Shown: positions 1 through 9,834 of the stretch, piece by piece
Numbering within the stretch: the first letter of the stretch is position 1
How the letters are laid out: the number at the start of each line of letters is the position of its first letter
Source of the DNA: a bacterium
Lineage (GTDB): Bacteria > Pseudomonadota > Alphaproteobacteria > SP197
Reading direction: 5' to 3'
Assembly: GCA_028821455.1 (NCBI GenBank)
Contig: JAPPGE010000069.1
Location: forward strand, 21,070 to 85,069
Length of the DNA stretch: 64,000 nt
Translations under genes and position numbers: made by a program
The notes under the pieces: generated by a model
Told to the model about the DNA's origin: nothing
Seen by the model: the letters and a program-made list of their open reading frames with translations, nothing else
The model's database searches: none

Positions 1-2
1 GC

Positions 3-968
3 TGGTCCGGCTACGAGTCAGAGGGGTTCCATACCGCCTACACCGAAAAGTACGGCGGATCGCCGGAGGCCGCCTTCTGGGCCACGGAGGAAGAGGCGCT
101 CCAGAAGATGCGCCAGGGCTTCACGCCTGACGTCATGCATCCGTGCACCTATACACTGCACAAGTGGCGGGACGCGGGCGTCCTCATGGCGCTTGATCCC
201 GACCGTCTGGCGTGGCTGCCCGACATGTTCGAGAGCCTCAATGACGTCGCCGGTGCGGTGCATGACGGCATTCGCTACTTCATGCCGATGGACTGGGGCA
301 ATTCCACGGTTCTTTATCGCTCGGACATCGTCGCGCCCGAACACGCCGGCGAGAACCTCAGTTGGGCGATCATCTACGAGGATTGGTACAAGGGGCGAGT
401 CGCCACGTACGACACGGAAGCGAATGTCCAGATTGCGGGCCTGCTGCTGGGCTACGATGACATCTTCAACCTGACCGACGAGCAGCTTCTGAGTACGAGG
501 CCGCTACTGGAAAAGCAGCGCGAGAACCTGCGCTTCTACTGGGGCGATGTTTCGGAGATTGACCAGGCCCTTGCCTCCGGGGAACTGGTGGCAGCCTATG
601 GCTGGAACGACTCGTACGTGCGTCTGCGCGCCCAGGGCGTGCCGATCGAACTTGGCATTCCCAAGGAAGGAATCTTCACCTGGCTGTGCGGGCTCACGAT
701 CCACCCCGGAACGAAGGATATCGACGCCGCCTACGACCTCGTCAATGCGATGACCAGTCCGGAAGCCGGCGCATTCGAGATCGAGAACTTCGGCTTCGGT
801 CACGCCAACAAGAAGGCCTTTGATCTGGTTTCCGATGACGCGCTTGCGGACCTGGGGCTGAGCACACCGGAGGCCCTGCTCAGCAACGGGATCTTCTTTG
901 CCGCCATGGACGGGCAGATCGAGGAGAAGTACATCCGCCTGTTCGACGAGGTGAAGGCAGGCTTCTGA
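3..968 (+). CDS. Polyamine-type ABC transporter substrate-binding protein (5' truncated by window edge)
   Basis: The C-terminal ~321 residues of a periplasmic solute-binding protein of the spermidine/putrescine (PotD-like) family. The frame is open from the first bases of the window, so the signal peptide and N-terminal lobe lie upstream. The PMDWGN and AAYGWNDSY stretches and the late WLCGLTIHPGTKD segment are typical of the family, which ends in a helix running to TGA. It would capture a cationic amine and deliver it to permeases, which must lie upstream because the next genes are enzymes. It resembles in type the complete binding protein at 45174-46247. The exact ligand cannot be read from the sequence. 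Confidence 0.85.
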   Translation, partial: WSGYESEGFHTAYTEKYGGSPEAAFWATEEEALQKMRQGFTPDVMHPCTYTLHKWRDAGVLMALDPDRLAWLPDMFESLNDVAGAVHDGIRYFMPMDWGNSTVLYRSDIVAPEHAGENLSWAIIYEDWYKGRVATYDTEANVQIAGLLLGYDDIFNLTDEQLLSTRPLLEKQRENLRFYWGDVSEIDQALASGELVAAYGWNDSYVRLRAQGVPIELGIPKEGIFTWLCGLTIHPGTKDIDAAYDLVNAMTSPEAGAFEIENFGFGHANKKAFDLVSDDALADLGLSTPEALLSNGIFFAAMDGQIEEKYIRLFDEVKAGF

Positions 969-1222
969 GACGGTTGGCCGCGTTCTCTGGCCGGGCCTGG
1001 GCGCACGTCGCTCCGGCCCGGTCATTCATGGGCTGTCGACGGTTCTGCTTCCCGGTCGTGATGACGGGTATCCGCCGACTGGCGGCGGGGAGTTCTTTGT
1101 CGCAGGACGGATTTGCCATGCGAGCGCTCCCCCCGTCCCCGGGGCGGAGGTCGAGACGACACACATCATTGATGCGGCGACGACGCGGGGCAGTTTCCCC
1201 GTGTCGTCCATAAGAGGACGAC

Positions 1223-2599
1223 ATGTCGGTGGAGAGAATCGATAGGTCCAGACTGCGCGTTCTTCGAGAACATGAGGACGCCGAATTCGTCCGTCGCCGC
1301 CCGCGGTCGCGCGAACTGCTCGAGCGTGGTCGTGCCTCCATGCCGGGCGGGGTGCCGATGTCCTGGATGACGGGGCTCTACGAACACGCGACAATGTTCC
1401 CGGTATCAGGCGACGGGGCCTGTTTCGAGGATGTCGATGGCCACTGCTACCTGGACATGAACCAGGTCGATGTCGCGGGCTTTCTGGGCTTCGCACCGCC
1501 ACCGGTCACCGAGGCGTTGAGTGCCCAGGCGGCCCGGGGTTCTTCCTTCCTGTTGCCGTCCGAGGACAGCATCGTGGTGGCCGAAGACCTGGCCCGGCGC
1601 GTGGGCCTGCCGTTCTGGCAATTCACGGGCGCCGTTTCCAACGCGAACGCGGAGGCCATCCGCCTGGCACGGGTCAGTACGGGACGCGAACGCGTGCTCA
1701 TGTTCGAAGGGAAGTATCACGGTGACATCGATGATGTCCTGGGACGACATGATGGCGAAGGTCCGAAGGCCGCCGTGCCGGGGCGTATCGCCAATGCCCC
1801 CCGGGGCGAGGTGACGATCCCGTTCAACGACCTCGCCGCGCTCGAGGCGATGCTCGCGGCAGGTGATATCGCCTGCGTGCTCAGCGAGCCCATGTTGACC
1901 AACTTCAATCTCATCTTTCCCGACGACGGCTTCTGGACGCAGGCCGAAGCAATCATCCGCGCCGCCGGCGCCCTGCTGATCATCGACGAAGCGCACACAC
2001 ATTCCTTTGCGTACGGCGGATTGACGAACGCCTGGCAGCTTTCGCCAGACGTTGTCACGCTGGGCAAGGGTCTTGGCAGCGGTGTCCCCTTTGGTGCCTA
2101 CGGAATGACCGCAGAGTTGGCCCGGGTCCTGGAGCGCCACGCGAAACCCCCGTCGCCTCTGGAAGGCGGCGGCGCGACCCTTGTAACCGGTGGTACCACG
2201 TACGCGAATGCGCTGGTCCTGGCGGCTGCACGCGCCGCGCTGGAGCGGTGTTTGACGCCGGAAGCATACATTCGCAACGAATCGCTTGGCAGAAGGCTCG
2301 CCGTAGGCCTCGAGGAGATCTTTGCAAGGCGGGATCTCGACTGGAGGGTGCCGCAGATCGGTGGCCGCTGCGGCTGGGTGCTTGGCCCGGATCTGCCGCG
2401 CAACACCGGGGATTCCGCCGCGACGATGGACATTTTCTTCTCCAATTCACGGCGCGTGTTCATGGCCAACCGGGGAATTTGGGAAGCGCTGGATACGGCG
2501 GGTCCGGCGTGCTCCTTTGCCCATGACGAGGCCGACGTGGATCGCTATCTGGAAGTCGCCGAGGCCTTCGTGGAAGCCACCACGACGCCTGCTTCCTGA
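1223..2599 (+). CDS. Class-III PLP aminotransferase, glutamate-1-semialdehyde aminomutase-like
   Basis: A 458-residue PLP enzyme of fold type I. The PLP Asp lies in LLIIDEAHT (about D255) and the Schiff-base lysine in TLGKGLGSG (about K282). The N-terminal half has the aminotransferase-III pattern (GKYHGD, SNANAEAIRLAR). The start ATG has AGAGGA about 6 bases upstream. It resembles HemL by fold, but the flanking amine-type binding protein, amidohydrolase and exporter suggest catabolism of an amine or amino acid rather than haem synthesis. Roughly 250 bp separate it from the upstream binding-protein gene, so cotranscription is uncertain. The substrate is not determinable from sequence. Confidence 0.85.
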   Translation: MSVERIDRSRLRVLREHEDAEFVRRRPRSRELLERGRASMPGGVPMSWMTGLYEHATMFPVSGDGACFEDVDGHCYLDMNQVDVAGFLGFAPPPVTEALSAQAARGSSFLLPSEDSIVVAEDLARRVGLPFWQFTGAVSNANAEAIRLARVSTGRERVLMFEGKYHGDIDDVLGRHDGEGPKAAVPGRIANAPRGEVTIPFNDLAALEAMLAAGDIACVLSEPMLTNFNLIFPDDGFWTQAEAIIRAAGALLIIDEAHTHSFAYGGLTNAWQLSPDVVTLGKGLGSGVPFGAYGMTAELARVLERHAKPPSPLEGGGATLVTGGTTYANALVLAAARAALERCLTPEAYIRNESLGRRLAVGLEEIFARRDLDWRVPQIGGRCGWVLGPDLPRNTGDSAATMDIFFSNSRRVFMANRGIWEALDTAGPACSFAHDEADVDRYLEVAEAFVEATTTPAS

Positions 2600-2693
2600 T
2601 GGCGTGTTTGCCCTCCACGGGTTGCGGCGAATGCAAAGGGCCGTGTCCGTTCGAGGCTCCTCAGCTGGCTTCCTGTGACAGGAAGGTGAACAC

Positions 2694-4334
2694 ATGATGA
2701 TCACGAAACGGGTGTTCGAGGGCGGACGCGTCTTCACCTCGGATCCTGACAATCCCTGGGCGGAGGCCCTTGTCGTTGACGGTGACCGGATCGCCTTCGT
2801 GGGCGGTGCGGAGAATGCGGCCGCCGTGGCCGGTGACGATGCTGAGCACATTAACGTTGACGGCGGTCTCGTCTTGCCTGGCTTTGTCGATGGTCACGTG
2901 CACATCACGCTGACGGGCTCCTCCATGCTCAAGGCGTATCTTCGCGATGCCACGAGCGTCGAGGAGATCCAGCGTCGGGTCAAGGCGTGGGCCGACGACA
3001 ATCCGCATGAACCACGCGTCCTCGGGACCGACTGGGTGCACTCGGTCCTGCCGGACAACAAGCCCACCAAGGAGATGCTGGATGCGGTCGTGTCCGATCG
3101 GCCGGTGTATCTCGAGGCCTTTGATTTCCATTCCTGCTGGGTCAACTCGGCCGCGCTCGAGGAACTCGGCATCGACGACGACACGCCGGATCCGGCTGGC
3201 GGGACCATCGCACGCGACCCTGAAACCGGCGAAGCCACCGGCCATTTGCTGGAAAGCGCCAGTTTCGCGCTGGTGGCGCCCCTTCTTGCACAGGTTGATG
3301 ACGAGGTGCGGGACGGCTATGTCTCCACGGCGCTCGAGGCCTTTGCTCGTGCGGGCATCACTACGGTTGTGGAGATGGCGCTCGAGGAGGAGGCGCTCGA
3401 GTCGATTGCCAGGTTGCAAGCGGCCGGCAAGCTGACCGTGCGGGTCGTTGCGCACATGATCATCTGGCGCAAGGGCGATACCGCTGAAGAACTCGCCCTG
3501 GTGAAGAGGGCCGCCGAACTGTCCCGGGAGTATCGGGGCGACTGGCTGCGCGTCGGTGGCGTCAAGGTCATCTCGGACGGCTCGATCGATGCCTGCACAG
3601 CCGCACTCAGCAAACCGTACACGAACGGGACGAGCTCCGATCCCATCTGGCCACCCGAGGCGCTCGAACCGGTTGTCGAGGCAGCCGACGCCGCCGGGCT
3701 GCAGATTGCCGTTCACGCCGTGGGCGACCAGGCGATCCGCAACACAGTTGACGCAATGGAAAGGGCCATGCGGATCAACGGAACATCAGGAAAGCGCCAT
3801 CGCATAGAGCACCTGGAGTACGTTCGTGCCGAGGACATCGAACGAATGGGTCGGCTCGGCATCACGGCGTCGATGCAGCCGGTGCACATGGATCCGGCCT
3901 ATCTGCAGAACTGGATTGCAATGCTCGGTCCGGAGCGCGCCAATCATGGCTTCGCCTGGCCCCTGCATGACGCCGCGGGGTCGGTTCTCGCCTTCGGCAC
4001 GGATGCACCCACCACCCCGCACTGGTCGCTGCCCAACATGTACATCGCCTCGACCCGCAAGTCGCCGGTCGACGAAACCCTGCCCGCACATCGGCCCGAC
4101 TGGGCACTGCCGCTCGAAGCGGCCATCATCCATGGCACCCGTGAGTCGGCCTGGGCTGCATGGCTCGACCATGTGACGGGTGTGCTGAAGCCCGGGTTCG
4201 CCGCGGATATCGCTGTTGTGGATCGCGATGTCCTTGCCCTGGGACCCGCCTCACTACTTGAGGCCAGCATCAAGCTGACGATGATGAACGGCAGGATCGT
4301 CTATTCGGTCCCGTCTCCCGTCGCCTTACCATAG
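2694..4334 (+). CDS. Amidohydrolase family 3 (YtcJ-like) metal-dependent hydrolase
   Basis: A 546-residue metal-dependent amidohydrolase of the YtcJ/N-substituted formamide deformylase-like group. The N-terminal beta-sandwich strand is followed by the metal-binding GFVDGHVH motif (H68, H70). Further histidines lie in AVHAVGDQAI and HRIEHLEY, and the late metal Asp in FGTDAPT. It ends with the usual returning sandwich segment (GFAADIAVVDRDV). AGGAAGG precedes the ATG. It follows the aminotransferase by about 95 bp on the same strand. The family cleaves C-N bonds in amides, formamides or cyclic amides, and which one here is unknown. Confidence 0.85.
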   Translation: MMITKRVFEGGRVFTSDPDNPWAEALVVDGDRIAFVGGAENAAAVAGDDAEHINVDGGLVLPGFVDGHVHITLTGSSMLKAYLRDATSVEEIQRRVKAWADDNPHEPRVLGTDWVHSVLPDNKPTKEMLDAVVSDRPVYLEAFDFHSCWVNSAALEELGIDDDTPDPAGGTIARDPETGEATGHLLESASFALVAPLLAQVDDEVRDGYVSTALEAFARAGITTVVEMALEEEALESIARLQAAGKLTVRVVAHMIIWRKGDTAEELALVKRAAELSREYRGDWLRVGGVKVISDGSIDACTAALSKPYTNGTSSDPIWPPEALEPVVEAADAAGLQIAVHAVGDQAIRNTVDAMERAMRINGTSGKRHRIEHLEYVRAEDIERMGRLGITASMQPVHMDPAYLQNWIAMLGPERANHGFAWPLHDAAGSVLAFGTDAPTTPHWSLPNMYIASTRKSPVDETLPAHRPDWALPLEAAIIHGTRESAWAAWLDHVTGVLKPGFAADIAVVDRDVLALGPASLLEASIKLTMMNGRIVYSVPSPVALP

Positions 4335-4666
4335 ACCCGCACGGATCGTGTGTCTTCGTCGGCCGGTCTCCCGGTCATGAAGGCATGGAGCTGCTCGACG
4401 GGCAAAATGCCGTCATCAGGCCGGACCATGCGTACGCCGCCACCCGGAATGGGGAAGGGGGCAAAGAAGCGTGAGCCCGGCTTCACCTCGGGTGTCTTTC
4501 GGACATGTGTCCCGGCAGTCCTTCCCGCTCTGGGGAATACGACAGTGGTTGCGCCGGGCTGATTGGTGAAACAGGTTGTTCGCCTCGCCCTGATGACCGG
4601 AGTTCATCGAGCGCCATGTCATGATCCGCAGCGGTTCCCGCAGGTAATGGCGAGTTGGGGATACTG
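4335..4666. other. Intergenic stretch without a recognisable gene
   Basis: About 330 bp between the amidohydrolase and the EamA exporter. No convincing coding frame, terminator with a T-run, or tRNA was seen. It presumably carries the exporter's promoter, but no clear -35/-10 pair stands out. Confidence 0.5.
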
Positions 4667-5560
4667 ATGTCGAACGCTCAGCCTGCTCCGCTCTCTCCGC
4701 TGATGTTTGCCACGCTTGCCGTGGTGTTCGTCCTGTTCTGGGCGACCGGATTCGTTGCCGCGAAGTTCGGCTCCCCCTATGCCGAACCGCTGACATTCCT
4801 GGGCACGCGATTTGTCATCGCCAGCGTGCTCCTCCTTGTGCTTTGCCTGGTTCTGCGCACCTCATGGCCGCGGCGTCTGCGCGACTACTGTCACATCGCG
4901 GTTGCTGGTCTGCTCGTGCAGTGCCTCTACCTGATCGGTGTCTATTATGGCATCTATCTCGGGGTCTCCATCGGTGTCATGGCACTGATTGTCGGGCTGC
5001 AACCGTTGATTACCGGAGCGCTGGTCGGGCCGTTTCTCCGCGAGCCGGTGAGCCGGCTTCAGTGGCTCGGGCTGGCGCTGGGTTTCGGCGGTCTCGGCCT
5101 GGTTGTGGCGGAGAGGGTCGTGTTCGGTGAGGCGGTATGGTTCGGCTATGTGCTCGGGCTCATCGGACTGGTGGCGATCACGGCCGGCACCCTTTACCAG
5201 AAGAAGTTCTGCGCAGCCTTCGATCTGCGTACCACGGTGGCGATCCAGAACACCGTCAGTTGCGTGGTGATCCTTGCCCTGGCCGTCACGTTCGAGACCA
5301 TGGAGGTGTCGTGGACCGGAGAGTACCTGTTCGCCCTCCTATGGTCGGCGGTCGTCCTCTCGGTCATCGCCATGATGGTCTTCTACGCTCTCGTGACCCG
5401 TGGCGCCGCTACCAGGGGTACGAGCCTGATCTATCTCAGCCCGCCCACCACCGCAGTGATGGGCTGGCTCTTCTTTGACGAGTCCCTGGCCGTGCTGGCC
5501 ATTGTCGGCATGATGATTGCGGTGGTCGGCGTGGCGATGGTCACGCGTGGAAGCCGCTGA
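4667..5560 (+). CDS. EamA/DMT-superfamily inner-membrane transporter
   Basis: A 297-residue hydrophobic protein with about ten membrane segments arranged as two EamA repeats. The first repeat begins after MSNAQPAPLSPLMFATLAVVF and the second follows WFGYVLGLIGLVAITAGTLY. I chose the ATG at 4667, which is preceded by TTGGGGAT. A TTG codon at 4655 would add four residues. Members export metabolites such as amino acids across the inner membrane. Its position after the aminotransferase and amidohydrolase would suit removal of a related metabolite, but this is inference. Confidence 0.85.
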   Translation: MSNAQPAPLSPLMFATLAVVFVLFWATGFVAAKFGSPYAEPLTFLGTRFVIASVLLLVLCLVLRTSWPRRLRDYCHIAVAGLLVQCLYLIGVYYGIYLGVSIGVMALIVGLQPLITGALVGPFLREPVSRLQWLGLALGFGGLGLVVAERVVFGEAVWFGYVLGLIGLVAITAGTLYQKKFCAAFDLRTTVAIQNTVSCVVILALAVTFETMEVSWTGEYLFALLWSAVVLSVIAMMVFYALVTRGAATRGTSLIYLSPPTTAVMGWLFFDESLAVLAIVGMMIAVVGVAMVTRGSR

Positions 5561-5662
5561 CACACCCCCCGGCCATGGCCGCGGGGATGGAGCCCGCGTT
5601 CAGATGACATCGAACGCCGCCGCAGGCCTCGAAAGCAGTCGCCCGCTGGTGGAGACGGGCGG

Positions 5663-6250
5663 TCAGTTCGGCTTGCCGGTGCCGCCCACGTCGGTGGCCA
5701 GCATGGCCGGGTCAATGCCGAGCTTCGTCAGCGCTCCCGTCCACTTGCCATCGAGATCGCTGTTGAAGAGGAGTTCGGGGTCCGCGTCACAGACCAGCCA
5801 GCCATTGTTCTGGATTTCGGCATCGAGTTGACCTGGCGCCCACCCGGCATAGCCGAGGGCCAGCAGGCTGTTGCGAGGACCGTCCCCCCGGATCATGGCC
5901 TTGAGGACGTCGATGGTGGCGGTGAGAGCGATACCACCGGATATCTGCAATGTTCCGTCGCGTACGTAGTCGTCGGAATGCAGAACAAAGCCCCGGCCTG
6001 TCTCCACGGGGCCGCCGAAGTGCACGCGGATTCCATCGCCACTGTCGCCCGGATCGAGACCGAGGCGTTCGACGACATCGCCGACTGTGATGCTCTCCAG
6101 TGACTTGTTGACGACCAGTCCCATCGCGCCCTTGTCGCTGTGGGAGCACATGTAGATCACGGTCCGTTCAAATCGCGGATCACCGATTGTCGGCATGGCG
6201 ATCAGGCAGCGTCCTTCGAGCTGGCTGTCGTCTTCCATTGGTTCGTTCAT
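5663..6250 (-). CDS. UPF0301/YqgE (AlgH) family protein
   Basis: About 195 residues with the YqgE/AlgH signature: LEGRCLIAMPTIGDPRFERTV near the start, MGLVVNK, then VHFGGPVETGRGFVLHS and the C-terminal LALGYAGWAPGQLDAEI. The biochemical role of this widespread family is not established. I chose the start at MNEP because the frame upstream lacks family similarity; two ATGs about 30 bases further upstream are alternatives, and none has a strong ribosome-binding site. It is divergent from the peroxiredoxin gene over about 140 bp. Confidence 0.9.
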   Translation of the reverse strand: MNEPMEDDSQLEGRCLIAMPTIGDPRFERTVIYMCSHSDKGAMGLVVNKSLESITVGDVVERLGLDPGDSGDGIRVHFGGPVETGRGFVLHSDDYVRDGTLQISGGIALTATIDVLKAMIRGDGPRNSLLALGYAGWAPGQLDAEIQNNGWLVCDADPELLFNSDLDGKWTGALTKLGIDPAMLATDVGGTGKPN

Positions 6251-6391
6251 GAATCCATGTCCACGGTCGACGTTCATCATAGCCGTTGCCGAAGACTTTT
6301 GCATCACCGGTCCATGAGGGGTTGAGGAAGGGTGCAGGCCGGTCCATATACCAGACACAGGTCACCCAACCCGGGCGAAAGGACAAAGACC

Positions 6392-6874
6392 ATGACGATC
6401 AGTGTCGGCGACAACATGCCATCGGGAACGCTCCACACCATGACGGCCGACGGCCCGGCGCCAGTCTCGACCGACGAGCTGTTTGCCGGCAAGAAGGTGG
6501 TGCTGTTCTCCGTTCCCGGCGCCTTTACCCCCACCTGTTCGGCCAAGCACCTGCCGGGGTTCGTCACCCATGCCGACGCCATCAGGGCCAAGGGTGTGGA
6601 CACCATTGCCTGCATGGCCGTCAATGACGCCTTTGTCATGGGGGCCTGGGGTGAACACCAGAATGTCGGGGATAGTGTCCTCATGCTGGCCGATGGCAGT
6701 GCGGACTATTCGAAAGCACTGGGACTGGAACTCGATCTCTCCGGGATCGCGTTTGGCATGCGCGGCAAGCGGTTTTCGCTCCTCGTCGAGGATGGAGTGG
6801 TCAAACAGGTCAATGTCGACGAAGACGGCTTTTCCTCGACCAGTGCGGAGACCATGCTCGAGCAACTGGGCTGA
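6392..6874 (+). CDS. Peroxiredoxin 5-type thioredoxin-dependent peroxidase
   Basis: A 160-residue peroxiredoxin of the Prx5/AhpC-TSA family. The peroxidatic cysteine lies in the canonical PGAFTPTCS motif, followed by HLPGF and the FGMRGKRFSLLVEDG strand. It reduces hydrogen and alkyl peroxides in the cytoplasm using thiol reductants. The start ATG at 6392 has GAAAGGA upstream, and this gives the standard family N-terminus (MTISVGDNMPSG). It is monocistronic, about 160 bp ahead of dxs. Confidence 0.92.
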   Translation: MTISVGDNMPSGTLHTMTADGPAPVSTDELFAGKKVVLFSVPGAFTPTCSAKHLPGFVTHADAIRAKGVDTIACMAVNDAFVMGAWGEHQNVGDSVLMLADGSADYSKALGLELDLSGIAFGMRGKRFSLLVEDGVVKQVNVDEDGFSSTSAETMLEQLG

Positions 6875-7034
6875 CTGGTCCGGACCGCGTGTTCGGGCCT
6901 TCAACCGGCGCATTGTTGCCGAGGATTTGGCTCCGTTGCTCCACTGCCGCCGGCAGACTGGTGACATCGCCGGTGCGGCAAGTGGCATGCAGTGACCCAA
7001 TCCTGTAGCATCTCCCTCATTTCAGGGAGATCGG

Positions 7035-8954
7035 ATGGTGACGGACACCCCTCTTCTCGACACGATCAAGGTACCGGGCGACCTCAGGAAGCTGCCGGTT
7101 GATGCGCTTCGGCAGGTTGCCGACGAGTTGCGGGCCGAGACCATCGACGCGGTTTCGGTCACCGGAGGCCACCTTGGAGCAGGTCTCGGAGTGGTCGAGC
7201 TGACCGTGGCGCTCCACTATCTCTTTGACACGCCCGACGACCGGATCATCTGGGATGTCGGCCATCAGGTGTACCCCCACAAGATCCTCACCGGACGTCG
7301 TGACCGGATCCGTACCCTGCGCAAGGGCGGTGGTCTTTCGGGATTCACGAAGCGCTCGGAGAGCGAGTACGATCCGTTCGGCGCAGCGCACGCCTCGACG
7401 TCAATATCAGCGGCTCTCGGATTCTCCGTGGCCCGCGACCTCCAGGAACGGTCGAACAGGGTCGTCGCCGTCATCGGCGACGGCGCCATGACGGGAGGGA
7501 TGTCCTTCGAGGGCCTCAACAACGCCGGTGCGAGCGCCAGCAAACTGATCGTCATCCTGAATGACAACGACATGTCGATCGCCCCGCCCGTCGGCGCGCT
7601 GTCGGCCTATCTGTCGCGTCTCATCTCGTCGAAGTCCTACCGGTCCCTGCGCGAAATCGGCCTGCAGGTTTCGGATCGGTTCCCCGATACTGTCAGGAAA
7701 ACAGCGCACAGGGCGGAAAGCTATGTGCGGGGGATGCTGACCGGAGGCACGCTGTTCGAGGAACTCGGCTTCTTCTATGTCGGGCCCATAGACGGTCACA
7801 ACCTGGACCACCTGATCCCCGTCCTGCGCAATGTTCGCGACGATACAAGTGAGGGACCGGTCCTCATCCACGCCATCACCCGAAAGGGAAAGGGCTACGC
7901 ACCGGCGGAAGGGTCGAGTGACCGGTATCACGGGGTTGGCAAGTTCGATGTGGCGACGGGCGAGATCGCCAAGAGCACCAGCAACAAGCCAAGCTGGACA
8001 CGGGTGTTCGCCGACAGTCTGATCGACGAGGCGCGGCGCGACGACTCGATCGTGGCAATCACGGCGGCCATGCCGTCAGGGACCGGCGTTGACCGCTTTG
8101 GTGACGTGTTTCCCGAGCGCACGTTCGATGTCGGACTGGCCGAACAGCACGGGGTCACGTTTGCTGCGGGCCTGGCGGCCGAAGGCATGAAACCATTCGC
8201 GGCCATATACTCGACCTTCCTCCAGCGGGCGTTTGACCAGATTGTCCACGACGTCGCCATCCAGAGTCTGCCGGTACGTTTTGCCATGGACCGCGCCGGG
8301 TTTGTGGGCGCGGACGGACAGACCCACTGCGGTGCCTTCGACATCGCCTACATGGGCTGCCTTCCGGGCATGGTCGTCATGGCGCCAGCCGACGAGGCGG
8401 AGCTGGTCCACATGGTGGCGACGGCCGTGGCCATCGACGACCGCCCGAGCGCCTTTCGCTATCCACGCGGCTCAGGGGTTGGCGTGCCTTTGCCGGAACA
8501 GGGCCAACCACTGGAAATCGGGCGTGGCCGGATTGTGCGTGAAGGCACGCGCGTCGCGCTCCTCTCCTATGGTGCGCGGTTGCAGGATGCGCTGGAAGCC
8601 GCAGTGGTGCTGGACGCCAGGGGTCTTTCGACGACCGTTGCCGATGCCCGTTTCGCCAAGCCCGTCGATGGCGAACTGATCACGCGCCTGGCGGCCAATC
8701 ACGAGGTTCTCCTGACGGTTGAGGAGGGATCGATCGGCGGTTTCGCCACCCAGGTCATGCATGTCCTCGCTGGCGCCGGTCTCTTTGATTCCGGCCTGAT
8801 TTTCAGGCCGGTGATCATGCCTGATGCCTTCCTTGATCAGGATGCGCCCGAGAGTCAGGTTCGCCAGGCGGGCCTCGATGCTTCGGGAATTGTCTCGACG
8901 GTCCTCGCTGCAGTGGGATTGGAGGAGCATCGACAGGCGAGCGGCAGTTCGTGA
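7035..8954 (+). CDS. dxs: 1-deoxy-D-xylulose-5-phosphate synthase
   Basis: A 639-residue thiamine-diphosphate enzyme that condenses pyruvate with glyceraldehyde-3-phosphate in the first step of the MEP isoprenoid pathway. Visible motifs are [17 protein letters not shown], the ThDP motif from GDGAMTGG to LNDNDMSI, the second-domain catalytic Glu in [16 protein letters not shown], and a C-terminal transketolase domain. Its length equals the usual family length. AGGGAGA precedes the ATG. It leads a plus-strand run with hpnD and hpnE (gap 28 bp), tying precursor supply to triterpene synthesis. Confidence 0.97.
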   Translation: MVTDTPLLDTIKVPGDLRKLPVDALRQVADELRAETIDAVSVTGGHLGAGLGVVELTVALHYLFDTPDDRIIWDVGHQVYPHKILTGRRDRIRTLRKGGGLSGFTKRSESEYDPFGAAHASTSISAALGFSVARDLQERSNRVVAVIGDGAMTGGMSFEGLNNAGASASKLIVILNDNDMSIAPPVGALSAYLSRLISSKSYRSLREIGLQVSDRFPDTVRKTAHRAESYVRGMLTGGTLFEELGFFYVGPIDGHNLDHLIPVLRNVRDDTSEGPVLIHAITRKGKGYAPAEGSSDRYHGVGKFDVATGEIAKSTSNKPSWTRVFADSLIDEARRDDSIVAITAAMPSGTGVDRFGDVFPERTFDVGLAEQHGVTFAAGLAAEGMKPFAAIYSTFLQRAFDQIVHDVAIQSLPVRFAMDRAGFVGADGQTHCGAFDIAYMGCLPGMVVMAPADEAELVHMVATAVAIDDRPSAFRYPRGSGVGVPLPEQGQPLEIGRGRIVREGTRVALLSYGARLQDALEAAVVLDARGLSTTVADARFAKPVDGELITRLAANHEVLLTVEEGSIGGFATQVMHVLAGAGLFDSGLIFRPVIMPDAFLDQDAPESQVRQAGLDASGIVSTVLAAVGLEEHRQASGSS

Positions 8955-8982
8955 GGCTCATGCCCTGAGTACCGAGACCGTC

Positions 8983-9822
8983 GTGACCGACGACCCCTGG
9001 AAACATGTCAACGGTATTCTTGCTCGTTCCGGCACATCGTTCCTGTGGAGCATGAAGGTGATTGCGCCGGAGCGCCGGCGCGCCATGTATGCGATCTATG
9101 CCTTCTGCCGCGAAGTCGACGACATCGCGGACACTCCGGGCGACGTGGCCTCCAGGCGGGCTGCTCTCAACGCCTGGCGCGAGGAGATTGGCCGACTCTA
9201 TGGCGGCTCTCCCACCATGCCGACCGCCCGTGCGCTGGATCCGGCCGTCAGGCGCTTTGAGCTTCCCAGGGAAGAATTCCTGGCGATCATCGATGGGATG
9301 GAAACGGATGTCGCTCCGGGAGTGGAAATGGCAGCCACCGACGATCTTTTCGCCTACTGCCGCCGCGTGGCGGGAGCCGTCGGCATGCTGATCATCCATG
9401 TCTTCGGTATTGCCGGCCACCCCGGGCCGGTCATGGCACAGACCATGGGGAACGCGTTCCAGATCACAAACATCCTGCGCGATCTCGAGGACGACGCGAA
9501 GGAGGGGCGGTTGTATGTCCCGAGGGACATCCTGGCGAAGCACGGCATCAGGGCCGCCTCTCCAGGCGACGTCCTGAAGCACCCGGCCTTTGCCGGCGTC
9601 TGCGCCGAACTGGCGTCGATGGCGCGCCGCCACTACGCGGAAGCGGACCGGCTTCTGGGCGAGATAGGCCGGCGGCGCATCAGGCCGATCGTGGCCATGA
9701 TGAAAGTCTACAGCGAAATCCTTGATCTCCTGGAACAGCGGGGCTGGAATCGGCTCGATGTTCCGGTGAAGCCGCCGAAGGTGCGTCTGGTATGGCTTGC
9801 ACTCAGATACGGGCTCCTCTGA
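8983..9822 (+). CDS. hpnD: Presqualene diphosphate synthase (HpnD-type squalene/phytoene synthase family)
   Basis: A 279-residue trans-isoprenyl diphosphate synthase head-to-head condensing enzyme. Both aspartate-rich Mg-binding motifs are present (CREVDDIAD, and NILRDLEDDAKEGRLYVP). The GTG at 8983 was chosen because similarity begins at DDPWKHVN and no ATG fits. Immediate linkage to an hpnE-like gene identifies it as HpnD of the HpnCDE squalene route rather than phytoene synthase. In that route HpnD makes presqualene diphosphate from farnesyl diphosphate, HpnC makes hydroxysqualene and HpnE reduces it. hpnC is not next to it here. Confidence 0.87.
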   Translation: MTDDPWKHVNGILARSGTSFLWSMKVIAPERRRAMYAIYAFCREVDDIADTPGDVASRRAALNAWREEIGRLYGGSPTMPTARALDPAVRRFELPREEFLAIIDGMETDVAPGVEMAATDDLFAYCRRVAGAVGMLIIHVFGIAGHPGPVMAQTMGNAFQITNILRDLEDDAKEGRLYVPRDILAKHGIRAASPGDVLKHPAFAGVCAELASMARRHYAEADRLLGEIGRRRIRPIVAMMKVYSEILDLLEQRGWNRLDVPVKPPKVRLVWLALRYGLL

Positions 9823-9834
9823 AGGCCAGGTCCT

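Noticed and set aside
991..1021. CCGGGCC/GGCCCGG inverted repeat after the first gene
   Set aside because: The 17-base loop and lack of a T-tract make it a weak terminator candidate in GC-rich DNA.
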